Shown: one piece after another, positions 24,101 through 33,400 of the stretch
How the letters are laid out: each line of letters begins with the position of its first letter
Numbering within the stretch: position 1 is the first letter of the stretch
NCBI RefSeq assembly: GCF_001310085.1
Contig: NZ_CP012644.1
Span: forward strand, 1 to 64,000
Length of the DNA stretch: 64,000 bases
Direction of reading: 5' to 3'
Origin: Rufibacter tibetensis
GTDB lineage: Bacteria > Bacteroidota > Bacteroidia > Cytophagales > Hymenobacteraceae
The notes under the pieces: generated by a model
What the model saw: the letters and a program-made list of their open reading frames with translations, nothing else
The model's database searches: none
Told to the model about the DNA's origin: nothing
Position numbers and translations under genes: made by a program

Positions 24101-24307
24101 GTAGCCGCTGTAGGAAAAATCAGGCACACGGTTCCCCTGGGCATCGGGCGTATAAACTAAGCGGCCGGCAGCGTCAACCGAGACTGGTGGCAATAGCTTG
24201 GTCTGAGCTATAACCTGGGTAAAGGCAGAAATTGAAAGTAAAGCAAAAAAACCAATGAGGTAAAAAAGAAGCTTGATTTGGGGAAACGTGGATGAGTTGC
24301 AATTCAT
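21137..24307 (-). CDS. Right-handed beta-helix protein fused to DUF6298-like TIM-barrel domain
   Basis: Large exported protein of 1056 residues with a Sec signal at about 1-35. Residues of about 80-530 form a pectate-lyase-like right-handed beta-helix (IQAALDYVASLPKDRNGIRG; GVVLRGSGMGAGGTVLLGSG; VGVENLTCRSTYD; ITVEDCKSLAP). After a linker, the C-terminal 430 residues form a second module that reads as a TIM barrel (GLVLLHQNYFQHN; IQLISAEYTGPLAFTQFW; AVDLIDIRYWWYRED; AVVYSAGGHDNHLAWGAFM) plus a short C-terminal sandwich. I relate this module to DUF6298; no activity is known to me. Possible acids are Glu in LISAEYTG and Asp in VDLIDIRYW. It heads the operon with the apiosidase-like and GH43-like genes, so an activity on RG-II or RG-I is likely but unassigned. 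A G8 tract lies in the coding sequence at 21990-21997. Confidence 0.8.
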   Translation of the reverse strand: MNCNSSTFPQIKLLFYLIGFFALLSISAFTQVIAQTKLLPPVSVDAAGRLVYTPDAQGNRVPDFSYSGYMAGEQPIPDVPIRVVVPVINGDATHRIQAALDYVASLPKDRNGIRGAVLLEKGTHEVSGGLKIKTSGVVLRGSGMGAGGTVLLGSGQDRQTLLSIAGKDNRELKPAVKVTDGYVPVNASEVHVASPHSFKAGDQVLVHRPSTQEWIDVLDANDFGGNLGYIGWKPGERDIFWDRTIVAVKGTAITLDAPITTALDQQYGGGNVVPYNWSGRISQVGVENLTCRSTYDTRNPKDEAHRWMAITMENVSDAWVRQVVFEHFAGSAVAVLETAKRITVEDCKSLAPVSEIGGHRRYTFFTLGQQTLFQRLYAEYGYHDFAVGYCAAGPNAFVQCQSYLPYSFSGAIDSWASGILFDVVNVDGQALSLKNRMQEANGAGWSGANSMLWQCSASRIDCYKPPTANNWAFGVWAQFAGNGFWHEENSHITPYSLYYAQLSDRIGAQASERAQLQLIETNATSSPTVEQAAALTALAVKPGPVLSDWIDQASTRRAIPVNASAAKTIDKIGYKAPVPTKQPVKKGVQVQNGWLVHGKAVLTGKQYTVPWWRGTLQPLEIKKSKPHLTRYVPGRNGIGLTDELDEVARWMQAENMVAMDHNYGLWYDRRRDDHERVRRMDGEVWAPFYELPYARSGQGTAWDGLSKYDLTKFNYWYWSRLKQFADIADQKGLVLLHQNYFQHNILEAGAHYADFPWRTANNINGTGFPEPPPYAGEKRIFLAEQFYDIKDPVRRELHKAYIRKCLESFAGNTSVIQLISAEYTGPLAFTQFWIDTILEWEKETGKKANVGLSVTKDVQDAILSDPVRAAAVDLIDIRYWWYREDGSVYSPVGGQNLAPRQYARLNKPGKNSFESVYRTVQEFRERYPEKAVVYSAGGHDNHLAWGAFMAGGSLASLPPIREGGFLADAASMKPVSFSGTPPGQWFIGNGGKGYIVYSDSANPVMIDLSGHKGMYKARWIDPKDGHTLKKMEQVKGGKTLALKSPKSGPVVLWLTK

Positions 24308-24431
24308 TTGAGCTATTGTTTCTGGTCTTTAAACCTCGATTTCTCGAAATCAACTAAGATTGAATGCTCAGTTACACAAAGAGCACTAACCTTCATTCCT
24401 TGAAGTCTCTATCGTAAATAAGAGGGGAGCT

Positions 24432-26108
24432 TTATTTACTCGCCAGTGTATCACGATTGTTTTTCGGGTCTTTCCAATCTACTTTTTTGGTTGGGTCGAT
24501 GCCGTTGATAAATTTCTCGATGTTGGTGTAGCCGTCGCCACTCAAATCACCGTTGGCATCGGAGGCATCATTTGGGTTCAGGTTGTATTTCTTTTCCCAG
24601 TTGTCAGGCATGCCGTCGTTGTCGGAGTCTTTGTAGGGTTTGCCTTTGTATTCAGGATAACCTCCTACCTGGCTGATGTGTGTGATAATGCCTTGCTTGT
24701 AAGAGTCATCGGGCAGGCGACGCTTGATATACTCTTTCCCCACACCTGTTTTGATGTTCTTATCCTTGTATTCGATTTTGCCGGTTTTTACCTGCCTAAC
24801 GATTCGTTCATCAACGGCATCGCGCTTTGGCAAGGTGGCCCCTGCATTGGCGAGCACATAGTTAAATGCTTCCTGCGCAGGCATAATCGTTAGCTGCGGC
24901 ATGGGAAATGGCTTTTGCCACCTGATGAGGTCGGTAGATTCTCCCGCGTTTGCTTTGCTGTCTACCTGCACACCACCCTCCCAGTTATTTGCTGTTACTT
25001 TCGGATTGCCTTCAATGATGTTGCCATTCACATATGCACGGCCATACTCCTGCACCCCTTTTGCCGATCTGTTCGACTCAGGCTTCAGGATGCGGTGGGA
25101 AACGGGTTGATCGGCTGGGGTGATTGGCCCCGGCTTGAAATAGTTGTTTATCATGTTAAACTGTGACCGGTGGTCGCCCCCATCCACCGACCTGTTCCAC
25201 CAGTTGAACAGCACGTTGTTCACGAAATTAAAGCTGCCATACATGCCCACTGATGGGTTACGGCCGATGTTGCTGGCCCAGAGGTTGCGGGCGAAAGTAC
25301 TGTTAAGCCCCCCAATGGTGCTGCCGAAGGCATGGTTGTAGGTATCAAGGCATTCGGAGGAAATACAGTTCTGGAAAGAAACATTCACCGTCGGAAGCTT
25401 CTGGAGTTTGCCATCCCCTGAATCATACTGGTGACGGTACATGGAGATATTTTCATCAAGTCCCCAACTGGCTGACACGTGGTCTACCATCAGGTTCCCA
25501 ATCGGGTTGCCGCCAAGGGCATCGTCACGGCGAGCCACGTCTGTTTCGCCACGGCGGAAGCGCATGTGACGGATAACCACATCATGGGTATTTATCCAAA
25601 CGGTTTCCCCTGCTACACAAACACCGTCGCCCGGGGCAGTTTGCCCGGCAATAGTGATATAGGGTGCCCGTACAATAACAGGGCTTTTCAAGCGGATAAT
25701 ACCTGCTACGTTAAACACTATGATACGTGCGCCGCCTTGCTCACAAGCCTCCCTGAAACTACCTGGCCCACTGTCATCGAGGTTAGTAACGACAAACACT
25801 TTGCCGCCTCGCCCCCCAAAGGAATACATGCCACCGCCTTCGGCTCCCGGAAACGCAGGTATCTCAGCCTGTGGCAGATCTGAGGGCACAGCCGCCCACG
25901 GAATATAGGGCTTGCCATTACGCGCATCGCGTTCTATGATGGGTAGTGCTTTTTGCCAGGCTGCTTCTGATCTGAGTTTTGCTTCGTTAAGTTCAGCTTC
26001 TGCTTTCGCCTCCATCGCGGGGGGAATAGTGGGATACTGGGCATTGGCTGTATGTACTGCACCAAATAAACAGGCCGTTACAAGAAGGGGGGTAAATTGC
26101 TTTTTCAT
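24432..26108 (-). CDS. PL1 pectate lyase with C-terminal calcium-binding repeat (copy A)
   Basis: Exported polysaccharide lyase family 1 enzyme of 558 residues. A Sec signal is followed by a helical spacer (MEAKAEAELNEAKLRSEAAW), then the PL1 beta-helix beginning IPAFPGAEGGGMYSFGGRGG. Core motifs are ITIAGQTAPGDGVCVAGE, VVIRHMRFRRGETD and VDHVSASWGLDENISMYRH, the calcium/Arg active region. The last 70 residues carry an EF-hand/thrombospondin-3-like Ca repeat (DSDNDGMPDNWEKKYNLNP; DANGDLSGDGYTNIEKF). It would cleave homogalacturonan by beta-elimination. It is a tandem paralogue of the next PL1 gene; the C-terminal module is almost identical, while the body has diverged. The upstream gap carries a terminator for copy B, so it may have its own promoter. 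Confidence 0.95.
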   Translation of the reverse strand: MKKQFTPLLVTACLFGAVHTANAQYPTIPPAMEAKAEAELNEAKLRSEAAWQKALPIIERDARNGKPYIPWAAVPSDLPQAEIPAFPGAEGGGMYSFGGRGGKVFVVTNLDDSGPGSFREACEQGGARIIVFNVAGIIRLKSPVIVRAPYITIAGQTAPGDGVCVAGETVWINTHDVVIRHMRFRRGETDVARRDDALGGNPIGNLMVDHVSASWGLDENISMYRHQYDSGDGKLQKLPTVNVSFQNCISSECLDTYNHAFGSTIGGLNSTFARNLWASNIGRNPSVGMYGSFNFVNNVLFNWWNRSVDGGDHRSQFNMINNYFKPGPITPADQPVSHRILKPESNRSAKGVQEYGRAYVNGNIIEGNPKVTANNWEGGVQVDSKANAGESTDLIRWQKPFPMPQLTIMPAQEAFNYVLANAGATLPKRDAVDERIVRQVKTGKIEYKDKNIKTGVGKEYIKRRLPDDSYKQGIITHISQVGGYPEYKGKPYKDSDNDGMPDNWEKKYNLNPNDASDANGDLSGDGYTNIEKFINGIDPTKKVDWKDPKNNRDTLASK

Positions 26109-26456
26109 GGTAGTTCTTTAATTCTGAAAATTCACTGGTTCTGGCCAGCTAGTTTTCGTTTTTTATCGCACAACTGCCTACCACAGCCTACTATGCGGAA
26201 ATGGTGGCAGGTGCTGCAAAAAAGCACAGGCTTCAAAAGCATCTATCTTGTTGTGCTCCTGCCACCGGCGCTGCTGCTCTGAATCTATCAAACTTTCGCC
26301 TGCTGCTGTAGCCGAATGAGTCTTGGGTTTTACTTTTACTTGTCATACCATAAATAAAGACATGGGAGATACCTCGCTGTAAACAGTGAGGTATCTCCCA
26401 ACTGTAAATTAAACAGTTAATTCAAAGTATTTTCACCTGTGGGCGAACCTGGTGAT
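26109..26456. other. Intergenic gap between PL1 copies with structured elements
   Basis: This 348 bp gap holds the copy B terminator (26364-26399) and a second compound hairpin at 26203-26266. In that hairpin GGTGGCAGG pairs with CCTGCCACC, and an inner AGCACA pairs with TGTGCT. On minus, the inner stem is followed by TTTTT, so it may be a second terminator or a leader structure for PL1 copy A. No gene is seen. Confidence 0.6.
26364..26399 (-). terminator. Terminator of PL1 copy B
   Basis: GGGAGATACCTC pairs perfectly with GAGGTATCTCCC, extended by CTG/CAG past one mismatch, around a TAAA loop. It sits 58 bp after the PL1 copy B stop on minus and is followed by a T-rich stretch (TGTCTTTATTTA). 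Confidence 0.75.
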
Positions 26457-28130
26457 TTACCTGCTGGCCAGCGTGTCTTTGTTGTTTTTCGGATCTTTCC
26501 AGTCTACTCTTTTAGACGGGTCAATACCGTTGATAAACTTCTCGATGTTGGTGTAGCCGTCGCCACTTAAATCGCCGTTGGCATCGGAGGCATCATTTGG
26601 GTTCAGGTTGTATTTCTTTTCCCAATCGTCGGGCATACCGTCGTTGTCGGAGTCTTTGTAGGGTTTGCCTTTGTACTCAGGATAACCTCCTACTTGGCTG
26701 ATGTCAGTGATGATACCTAATTTGTAAGAGTCTTTCGGCAGACGACGGTGTTCGAAATCAGTTTCAGGCAGTTTCACTTTCTTTCTGGCTTCTACTTTAC
26801 CGGTTCTTACCTGCTCCACCACACGGCTATCTACCGGATCGCGTTTTGGAAGGGTAGCACCTGCATTGGCCAGCACATATTTATAAGCATCCTGGGCAGG
26901 CATGATGGTCATGGCCGGCATCGGAAGAGGTCGGCTGGTGCGGATAAAATCAGTGTATTTACCGGCATTGGGCTCATCCTCTACCTGCACACCGCCATCC
27001 CAGTTGTTTTTAGTTATTTTTTCGTTACCCTCCAGGATATTGCCGTCCACATAGGCACGCCCAAACACAAGATAGCCCAACTTGCTGCGACCTGATTCCG
27101 GCTTGAGCAGGCGGTGGCCTACCGGCGTATCTTTTGGCGTGGCTGGCCCTGGCTTGTAGTAGTTGTTGATGATGTTGTAAGTAGCAGTGTAATCGCCGCC
27201 ATCCACGGAGCGGTGCACCCAGTTATAGATTACGTTGTTGGCAAAGTTGAAAACACCGTTCCAGCCGATTGATGGATTGCGACCAGCATTATTCGCCCAC
27301 ATGTTGCGCATAAAGCTGCAGTTTTCGCCCCCCAGTGTGCTGCCGAAAGCATGGTTCCAGGTATCAAGCGCTTCGGAGAAAATACTGTTCTGGATGGTGA
27401 TGTTTACAGTTGGCAGTTTCAGTTGCTTTGTGCCATCGCCCGGGTCGAACATGTGGCGGTACAATGACATATTCTCGTCAAGTCCCCAGCTGGCGGAGAT
27501 ATGGTCCATGATGATATTTCCCACGGCATTACCGCCAATAGCATCGTCACGGCGTCCTACGTTTGTCTCACCTCTACGGAAGCGCATGTGGCGGATAACC
27601 ACATCGTGTGTATCTATCCATACGGTTTCCCCTGCCACACAAACGCCGTCGCCAGGGGCAGTTTGGCCGGCAATGGTAATGTAAGGAGCCCTGATAATAA
27701 GCGGACTTTTCAAACGGATGATACCGGCCACATTAAATACTACAATACGCGAACCACCCTGCTCACAGGCTTCGCGCAACGAACCTGGGCCGCTGTCCTC
27801 GAGGCTGTTTACTACATATACTTTACCGCCACGCCCGCCATAAGAATACATGCCGCCCCCTTCAGCACCCGGGAACGCAGGAATATCTGCCTGCGGCAGG
27901 TCTGTTGGCCTGGCAGCCCATGGAATGTAGGGCTTTCCTTCCTTTGCCTCTTTCTGGATAATTGGCAGAGCTTTCTTCCAAGCTTCGTCGGAATGCCTTC
28001 TAGCTTCTTCCATAAGCTTATTCGATGCTTTCCCTATCTCCTCTGGCACCTTTGGGTACTGGGCTGAGGCTGAGAACGGGATACTTAGAATAGACGTGAG
28101 GGATAGTACTGTAAACCAAATTTTCTTCAT
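26457..28130 (-). CDS. PL1 pectate lyase with C-terminal calcium-binding repeat (copy B)
   Basis: Exported PL1 pectate lyase of 557 residues, same layout as its neighbour: Sec signal, helical spacer (EIGKASNKLMEEARRHSDEAW), beta-helix from IPAFPGAEGGGMYSYGGRGG, core motifs ITIAGQTAPGDGVCVAGE and MDHISASWGLDENMSLYRH, and the same Ca-binding C-terminal module (DSDNDGMPDDWEKKYNLNP). Over the final roughly 200 nucleotides the two genes are almost identical, while the central parts differ much more. That points to tandem duplication followed by divergence, or to gene conversion at the 3' end. A strong terminator follows. Upstream lies a decayed DUF3826 gene and then SusD2. Confidence 0.95.
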   Translation of the reverse strand: MKKIWFTVLSLTSILSIPFSASAQYPKVPEEIGKASNKLMEEARRHSDEAWKKALPIIQKEAKEGKPYIPWAARPTDLPQADIPAFPGAEGGGMYSYGGRGGKVYVVNSLEDSGPGSLREACEQGGSRIVVFNVAGIIRLKSPLIIRAPYITIAGQTAPGDGVCVAGETVWIDTHDVVIRHMRFRRGETNVGRRDDAIGGNAVGNIIMDHISASWGLDENMSLYRHMFDPGDGTKQLKLPTVNITIQNSIFSEALDTWNHAFGSTLGGENCSFMRNMWANNAGRNPSIGWNGVFNFANNVIYNWVHRSVDGGDYTATYNIINNYYKPGPATPKDTPVGHRLLKPESGRSKLGYLVFGRAYVDGNILEGNEKITKNNWDGGVQVEDEPNAGKYTDFIRTSRPLPMPAMTIMPAQDAYKYVLANAGATLPKRDPVDSRVVEQVRTGKVEARKKVKLPETDFEHRRLPKDSYKLGIITDISQVGGYPEYKGKPYKDSDNDGMPDDWEKKYNLNPNDASDANGDLSGDGYTNIEKFINGIDPSKRVDWKDPKNNKDTLASR

Positions 28131-28141
28131 GTTTTCACACT

Positions 28142-28640
28142 TTAATTAAAACTTTTCAAATAGCCCCTGGGTGCAAACTCCTCTTTATACTTTCTTCCCC
28201 TGTTCAGCCATAGGCCATTGGAGGCAGCTTCCTGCTTTTTCCTCAAGTTATCTGTAACTTTTTTAAGTACATGGTCTTCAGCTGACAAGTAGTCTTTGGC
28301 TGAAGGCTGTGTACTTGGCAAGCCATTGGTAAATCTCCTTAGAACAGGCACCCATGGCATGCTCCAGAGCTTCTACCAAATACCCCCTTACTTTTGGTTT
28401 CTGCTTTTCAGCAGGGTCAGGCAGCATCGGAATGAATCTAGTGTTTTCTTTCGCCTGGCCGCACTCCATGAAGTTGACAATTGAGCAAGCTACTGTTCAT
28501 GCAGCTTACCAAGCTTTGCTTCGGCATCATCAAACCAGGTCACGGTTACCCTTTCATCAGCAGCAATCTTTTTAGCATCAGCTGCTTTTTTGCTTTATCG
28601 ACCTGCTTGCTGCGCATGTCGCTTATTTCTGTTAAACTAA
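28142..28640 (-). pseudogene. Decayed DUF3826 gene
   Basis: Frameshifted remnant of a second copy of the DUF3826 gene found intact at 34164-34850. One frame (28278-28469) reads MLPDPAEKQKPKVRGYLVEA followed by LEHAMGACSKEIYQWLAKY, matching MLPDLAEAQKAQIMTWLVEA and REHAMDAGSSEKKHQWFGKY of the intact protein. Near 28305 the match jumps frame to AKDYLSAEDHVLKKVTDNLR then KKQEAAS, matching INNYLSAEGYDLKKAGDDWA then KRQKAEAS. Upstream (about 28480-28640) a third frame holds DAEAKLGKLHEQ followed by a stop, resembling the DLSKLHTKY region. No open frame spans the gene. It sits between SusD2 and PL1 copy B. Confidence 0.72.
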
Positions 28641-28683
28641 TAATAGGAGTTGGTTGATGGATGCTGTCACAGCTGCTAACCTA

Positions 28684-28729
28684 CCTTCACTCCAAGGTGG
28701 TGTGGAGTTACACCACCTTGGAGTGAAGG
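28684..28729 (-). terminator. Perfect 20-bp hairpin directly after the SusD2 stop
   Basis: CCTTCACTCCAAGGTGGTGT pairs perfectly with its reverse complement around a 6-nt loop. The right arm ends 1 nt from the SusD2 stop codon. There is no U-tract on minus, so it may be a U-less terminator or a 3'-end mRNA stabiliser. Confidence 0.65.
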
Positions 28730-28730
28730 T

Positions 28731-30464
28731 TTATTCATAAGGATTGAAGGAACCATTATCCCACCCTTGTGTCTGCTTGACTGCTGGGCTTCTATCTAGT
28801 ATGCTTTTGGGTATAGCAAAGAAATTATACTTAGGCTGTGGATAATTTATAGCCGATTGATCGTCTTTCAACCAGGGCTCCACAGTAAAGTAAGTACCAA
28901 ATTTGGTATCTAACTTCACTGTATCTCTGATACTCAAGAAACTAGCATGGCTATACTGACGTTTCAGGATGGTTCTGATACCAAGGCGACGCGTACCATT
29001 CAGCTTTTTTTCAAACAGATTCCGGCGGCGTAAATCCCAGTACCGCTTATTTTCAAAGGCGAACTCTATCTGACGTTCCAGCATAATGGCTTCCCTCATT
29101 TCGCCTGTACTCATATTGGCTTTAAGGCCATAGAGGCCATTCTCATTTTTGATTTTAGCCCGACTGCGGATTTTACTCAACTCCACGTAGGCCTCATTTG
29201 TTTTTCCCACTTCGTTGGCGGCTTCTGCCAAATTCAGCAAAACCTCCGCAAAGCGTATCTCAATCCAATCAGTGTCGGTTTGCTTTACCCGATCCTTGGC
29301 AATACTTGTGTTTACTGCTTTTCTGGTATAAAACCCTGTTGTTGTAGGGTTCTGGGTTTCAGTAGACACCAATTTGCCATCATTGGTATAATAGTAATAA
29401 TGCCATTGCTTGCGATCGGCACTTTCACCTGCCACCGTGTAGTTTGCTCCGTTATATACAATGGTAGAGTAAAAACGGGGATCCCTGTTCTTCCAGTAAT
29501 GCACCGCATCATAGCGAGAAGCCGGATCAGTTATGTTCAGGCCATTCGCCATGGGAAACGCATCCACCAGTTGTTTCGTGGGATTACTGTTCGTTCCTCC
29601 ATCTATCCCAATCACCCTTGGGCGGACCGAGTTCTCCCAAGTGTGAATTTTGTTGGTGGAGTAATCAAATGGTCTCTTGAAGATAGCTTCCTTGTTGTTG
29701 TTGCCTTCCACAAGGAATATCTGATCAAAATTTGGCATGAGGCCATACCCATCCTGTTCAAGTAACTGTTTGGCGTTTTTACTTGCGGTGTAGGCACGTT
29801 CCCAGCGGTCAGACGCATTATTGGGATTGAACTGGGGGCTTGCCCAATACAATAGTACCCTGGATTTCAAGGCCGCCGCCGCGCCCCTTGTGACACGCCC
29901 GTATTCAGAAACCCCCCAGGATTTAGGCAAGGCAGCTATTGCTTTGTCTAAATCATCTATGATGATGTTGATAGCCTCTGACGTCTTCGTACGGGGCATT
30001 TGCAAATCGTCATTATAAGGGTTCAGAGCCGTCAAAACCATAGGGATACCTCCATACAGTTTAACCAATTCCCAGTACTCCCAAGCCCTCAATACACGTG
30101 CCTGCCCCTGCAACATATCTTTCACTTCCCTTGAAAGATTACCTTTCTCTATTTCTTCAATAGCGATGTTTATCTCACGGATGTCTAAGTATTTGGGCTG
30201 GCTATAATTCCCAATAGCATCAATAGTAAGACGGCCATACATTGTATCCCCACTTCCGGGAGCTTCGTCAGAGTTGGCCGAATTCGCCCCGAAGCCTTGT
30301 GCCGGCATGCTTCGATCATACAATCGGTTCAGGTAAAGGGTCACCTGCTTCTCATTACTCCATAAGGCGGGGGTAATTGCATTAGGGTCTGGCTTGTCCA
30401 GGACATCTTCACAGCTGCCTAACAATATTACAGTTGCCAAATAACCGATATATCTTTTCATCAT
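28731..30464 (-). CDS. SusD/RagB-family glycan-binding lipoprotein (pair 2)
   Basis: Surface lipoprotein of 577 residues with a lipobox LLGSCED (Cys18). The SusD layout is clear: the early region TPALWSNEKQVTLYLNRLYD, RVLRAWEYWELVKLYGGIPM, and the C-terminal block RFAEVLLNLAEAANEVGKTN, LERQIEFAFENKRYWDLRRR and SPAVKQTQGWDNGSFNPYE at the end. It lies 12 bp after SusC2, so they are co-transcribed, and it ends at a strong hairpin. It is only distantly similar to SusD1, suggesting a different oligosaccharide. Together with SusC2 it forms the second import complex of the locus. Confidence 0.96.
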   Translation of the reverse strand: MMKRYIGYLATVILLGSCEDVLDKPDPNAITPALWSNEKQVTLYLNRLYDRSMPAQGFGANSANSDEAPGSGDTMYGRLTIDAIGNYSQPKYLDIREINIAIEEIEKGNLSREVKDMLQGQARVLRAWEYWELVKLYGGIPMVLTALNPYNDDLQMPRTKTSEAINIIIDDLDKAIAALPKSWGVSEYGRVTRGAAAALKSRVLLYWASPQFNPNNASDRWERAYTASKNAKQLLEQDGYGLMPNFDQIFLVEGNNNKEAIFKRPFDYSTNKIHTWENSVRPRVIGIDGGTNSNPTKQLVDAFPMANGLNITDPASRYDAVHYWKNRDPRFYSTIVYNGANYTVAGESADRKQWHYYYYTNDGKLVSTETQNPTTTGFYTRKAVNTSIAKDRVKQTDTDWIEIRFAEVLLNLAEAANEVGKTNEAYVELSKIRSRAKIKNENGLYGLKANMSTGEMREAIMLERQIEFAFENKRYWDLRRRNLFEKKLNGTRRLGIRTILKRQYSHASFLSIRDTVKLDTKFGTYFTVEPWLKDDQSAINYPQPKYNFFAIPKSILDRSPAVKQTQGWDNGSFNPYE

Positions 30465-30476
30465 CTTATACCTTTA

Positions 30477-33400
30477 TTAAATGCTAATATTCAAACCGAA
30501 GTTAAAGGACCTCATCATTGGATAACTGTTGAACCTTGAAAGTGACGGGTCTTTATACTCAAGTGAATTGATAATCCTCCACAGGTTTCTTCCGGTAAAA
30601 TATATTCTGATCTCAGGCACACCAATTTTTTCCGTTATTGATTTAGGAAACTGATAAGAAGCGTTCACTATGTTAAGGTTCATGGTAAGTCCATCTCTCA
30701 TCCAGAAAGTAGACCTCTCATTATTGTATCCATAGTCTGTTGGAGCAGGATAAGCGGCATTGGGGTTATCCGCACTGTAATGGTCTCTCCAGAAAGAAGG
30801 TCCATTCAAAGTGGCTGATGGCGACCTCATGGCTTCCTTATCGTAAAACGAGTAAGTGCCAAACCCACCCAATCCTAAGTTAGTACTCACCCTAAACCCT
30901 TTATAGGATGCCCCCAGATTGATGCCGAAACCTAAGGAAGCCACTGCTGGTGCAATGATCCGTTGATCATTGCCATCAATCTTGCCATCAGGCTCATTGG
31001 ATCTGTTAGGCCCACCGACATCTACAAAATCCAACATGCCGAGTTCCGGCTTTCTGCCCTTGATCGTATAATTTGGGTTGGCCTCAAGCAAAGCATCAAG
31101 CTCCTCCTGTGTCCGGATGATACCCTTGGCAATATAACCTACCTCACCACCGGGCATTCTCCCGATTTCGTCCTCCCAGGTACCCTCTACCCCTGGGCTT
31201 TGGTATTTTTTAAGAACTTTGCTTTTACCCCAGGACATATTCACCCCAACATCGTAGCCAAAGTCCTTACCGATATTTCCGGTATACCCTACAGATCCAT
31301 CATATCCCCAGGCCTCCATTTCCCCATAGTTTACACTTGGAATATTCTTGAACCCTGCAGACTGGGGAAGGGAACTGGAAGGCCGGTCCAGAATATCCCA
31401 GGTATTCTTGTAGTAGGCATCGAATTCCATTCTTATGTTATTCACGAAACCCAGTTCTATGCCACCATTAAAAGAAGAAGATTTTTCCCAGGTAACACCT
31501 GTAGAGGCAACCCCCTCATTCCTATTCTGGATTGCACTTGTTAACCCGGACCCTCCCAAATAAGCCCCGTTTGTGGTGGAGTAACTCCTAACCCATTGGC
31601 TACTTCCTATTCCATCATTTCCTACAACCCCAGCAGAAAGCCGAAGCTTTAAGTTATTCATGAAACCCACATTATCTTTGAAGAAGGATTCCTCTGAAAT
31701 TCTCCACCCTACCGCTACCGCCGGAAACAAGCCCCAACGAGTTTCAGGGGGAAACTTTGTAGAACCTTCATATCTGAAAGAGGCTTCAAGCAAATACCTT
31801 TCATCGAATCTATAGTTTAACCGTCCAACGTAAGACATTCTACCATTAGCAGCGGCACCGCTTCTCACATCATCTTTGTCAGCAGAAAAGCCCCCGAACT
31901 GTTCAAAGTCTTCCACCACGATATCCTCGCGGAGCGCATCGAAGTTTTCCGACTCAAATTCTGATTGTTCATAAACTAGTAGCGCGCCTACATTATGTAA
32001 GCCAAAGCTACGGTTGTAGGCCACATTGGCGTTTAACTGATAATTTTTACTGGTGGTGTGATCAAAGGAAATCCTATTGTCATTTTTCACTGTGGTAGTT
32101 CTGGCTACTTCATCTGTGAAAATGTGGTTGTTTCCTCCCTTCATCACAAAGCTGTAAAGTTCATAGGGCAGCCTATAGGACTTCCCGTCTGCACTTCGTT
32201 TGCTTTGGTTGTATGATCCTTTTAAGCTCAAGCCTTGGATAAAGGGCACTTTGTACTCCAATGCTGCATTCACGACAGTACTGGTGGCTTCACTTTTGGA
32301 GTATCCTCCCCGATTAGTGATTTCCAAAGCATGCTGGTATTGGTTGTATCCAACAGGGAGCCCATTTATATAGGAAGGAATCCAGCGCGGGGTCTGCAAC
32401 AAAGACTCAAACGTACCGTCCATGGCATCGTTTCCGCCATCTTCTCTGTTGAAAGGTCTTCTGTCGACGTCATTGTTGGAGCTTAGGTTGAAGGATGCCG
32501 TTAAATTATCAGTGATATCGGCATCTAACCCAAGTCTTAAAGTATATTTCTGGTATTGCGCTCCTTCTAAATTTCCGTTTTCCTTATAATAGGACCCACC
32601 ACCAAAATATCGTACCCTGTTACTCCCCCCACTCATGTTCAGAGTGTGACGAACAGTGGATGAATTGCCCCAGGCACCATCCAACCAATTATGATCAAGT
32701 GTTTTAAATTGATCTAACTCATCATCAGTAAACCAGTCTTTGTTAGTTGCATAATTTGTCGGGTTGGTGATTCTCAACCTGTTGTTTACCAATAAAGCAT
32801 GGTCATAAGCATTAAGGACATCCACAACCTGACGCGCATCATTTATACCGTAGGATCCTGAATAATTGATTTTCGCTTTTCCTGCCTTACCTGTTTTTGT
32901 TTTCACCAGAACAACACCTCCAGCTCCTCGGGCCCCGTAAACAGCGGCAGCGGCATCTTTTAGGATAGATATACTTTCCACTTCAGACGGATCCAACAAA
33001 TCGAAGGCTTCTTTACCCTCACCACCCTCTCTGATAAATCCATCAATCACATACAGGGGTTCTTCTGCAGTCCAGGAACCACGGGTACGGATGCTTAGGG
33101 ATGTGCCTGCGCCCGGTCTACCGGATGATTGTCCTACGTTCACTCCCGGCATCCTTCCTTGCAGGAGCGTACTTAGATTTGCTGCGGGTATGTCCTGTAC
33201 TTCTGCTGGATTCAATGTAGCAACTGCACCCAACACGTTGGCTCTTTTCTGCTCCCCATACCCTACCACCACAACTTCCTCCATTTGATTGGCAGATGGG
33301 GCCAAACTTACGTTGATGACAGACCTTCCGTTGATGGAAACATCCTGAGGCTCAAACCCTATAAAAGAAAACACCAGATTACCACCGATTTGAGGTGTGG

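Noticed and set aside
30742-30750. GCAGGAT match on plus within SusC2
   Set aside because: It is a single copy inside coding sequence with no tandem partner and no -7 box at 21 nt, so not part of the promoter family.
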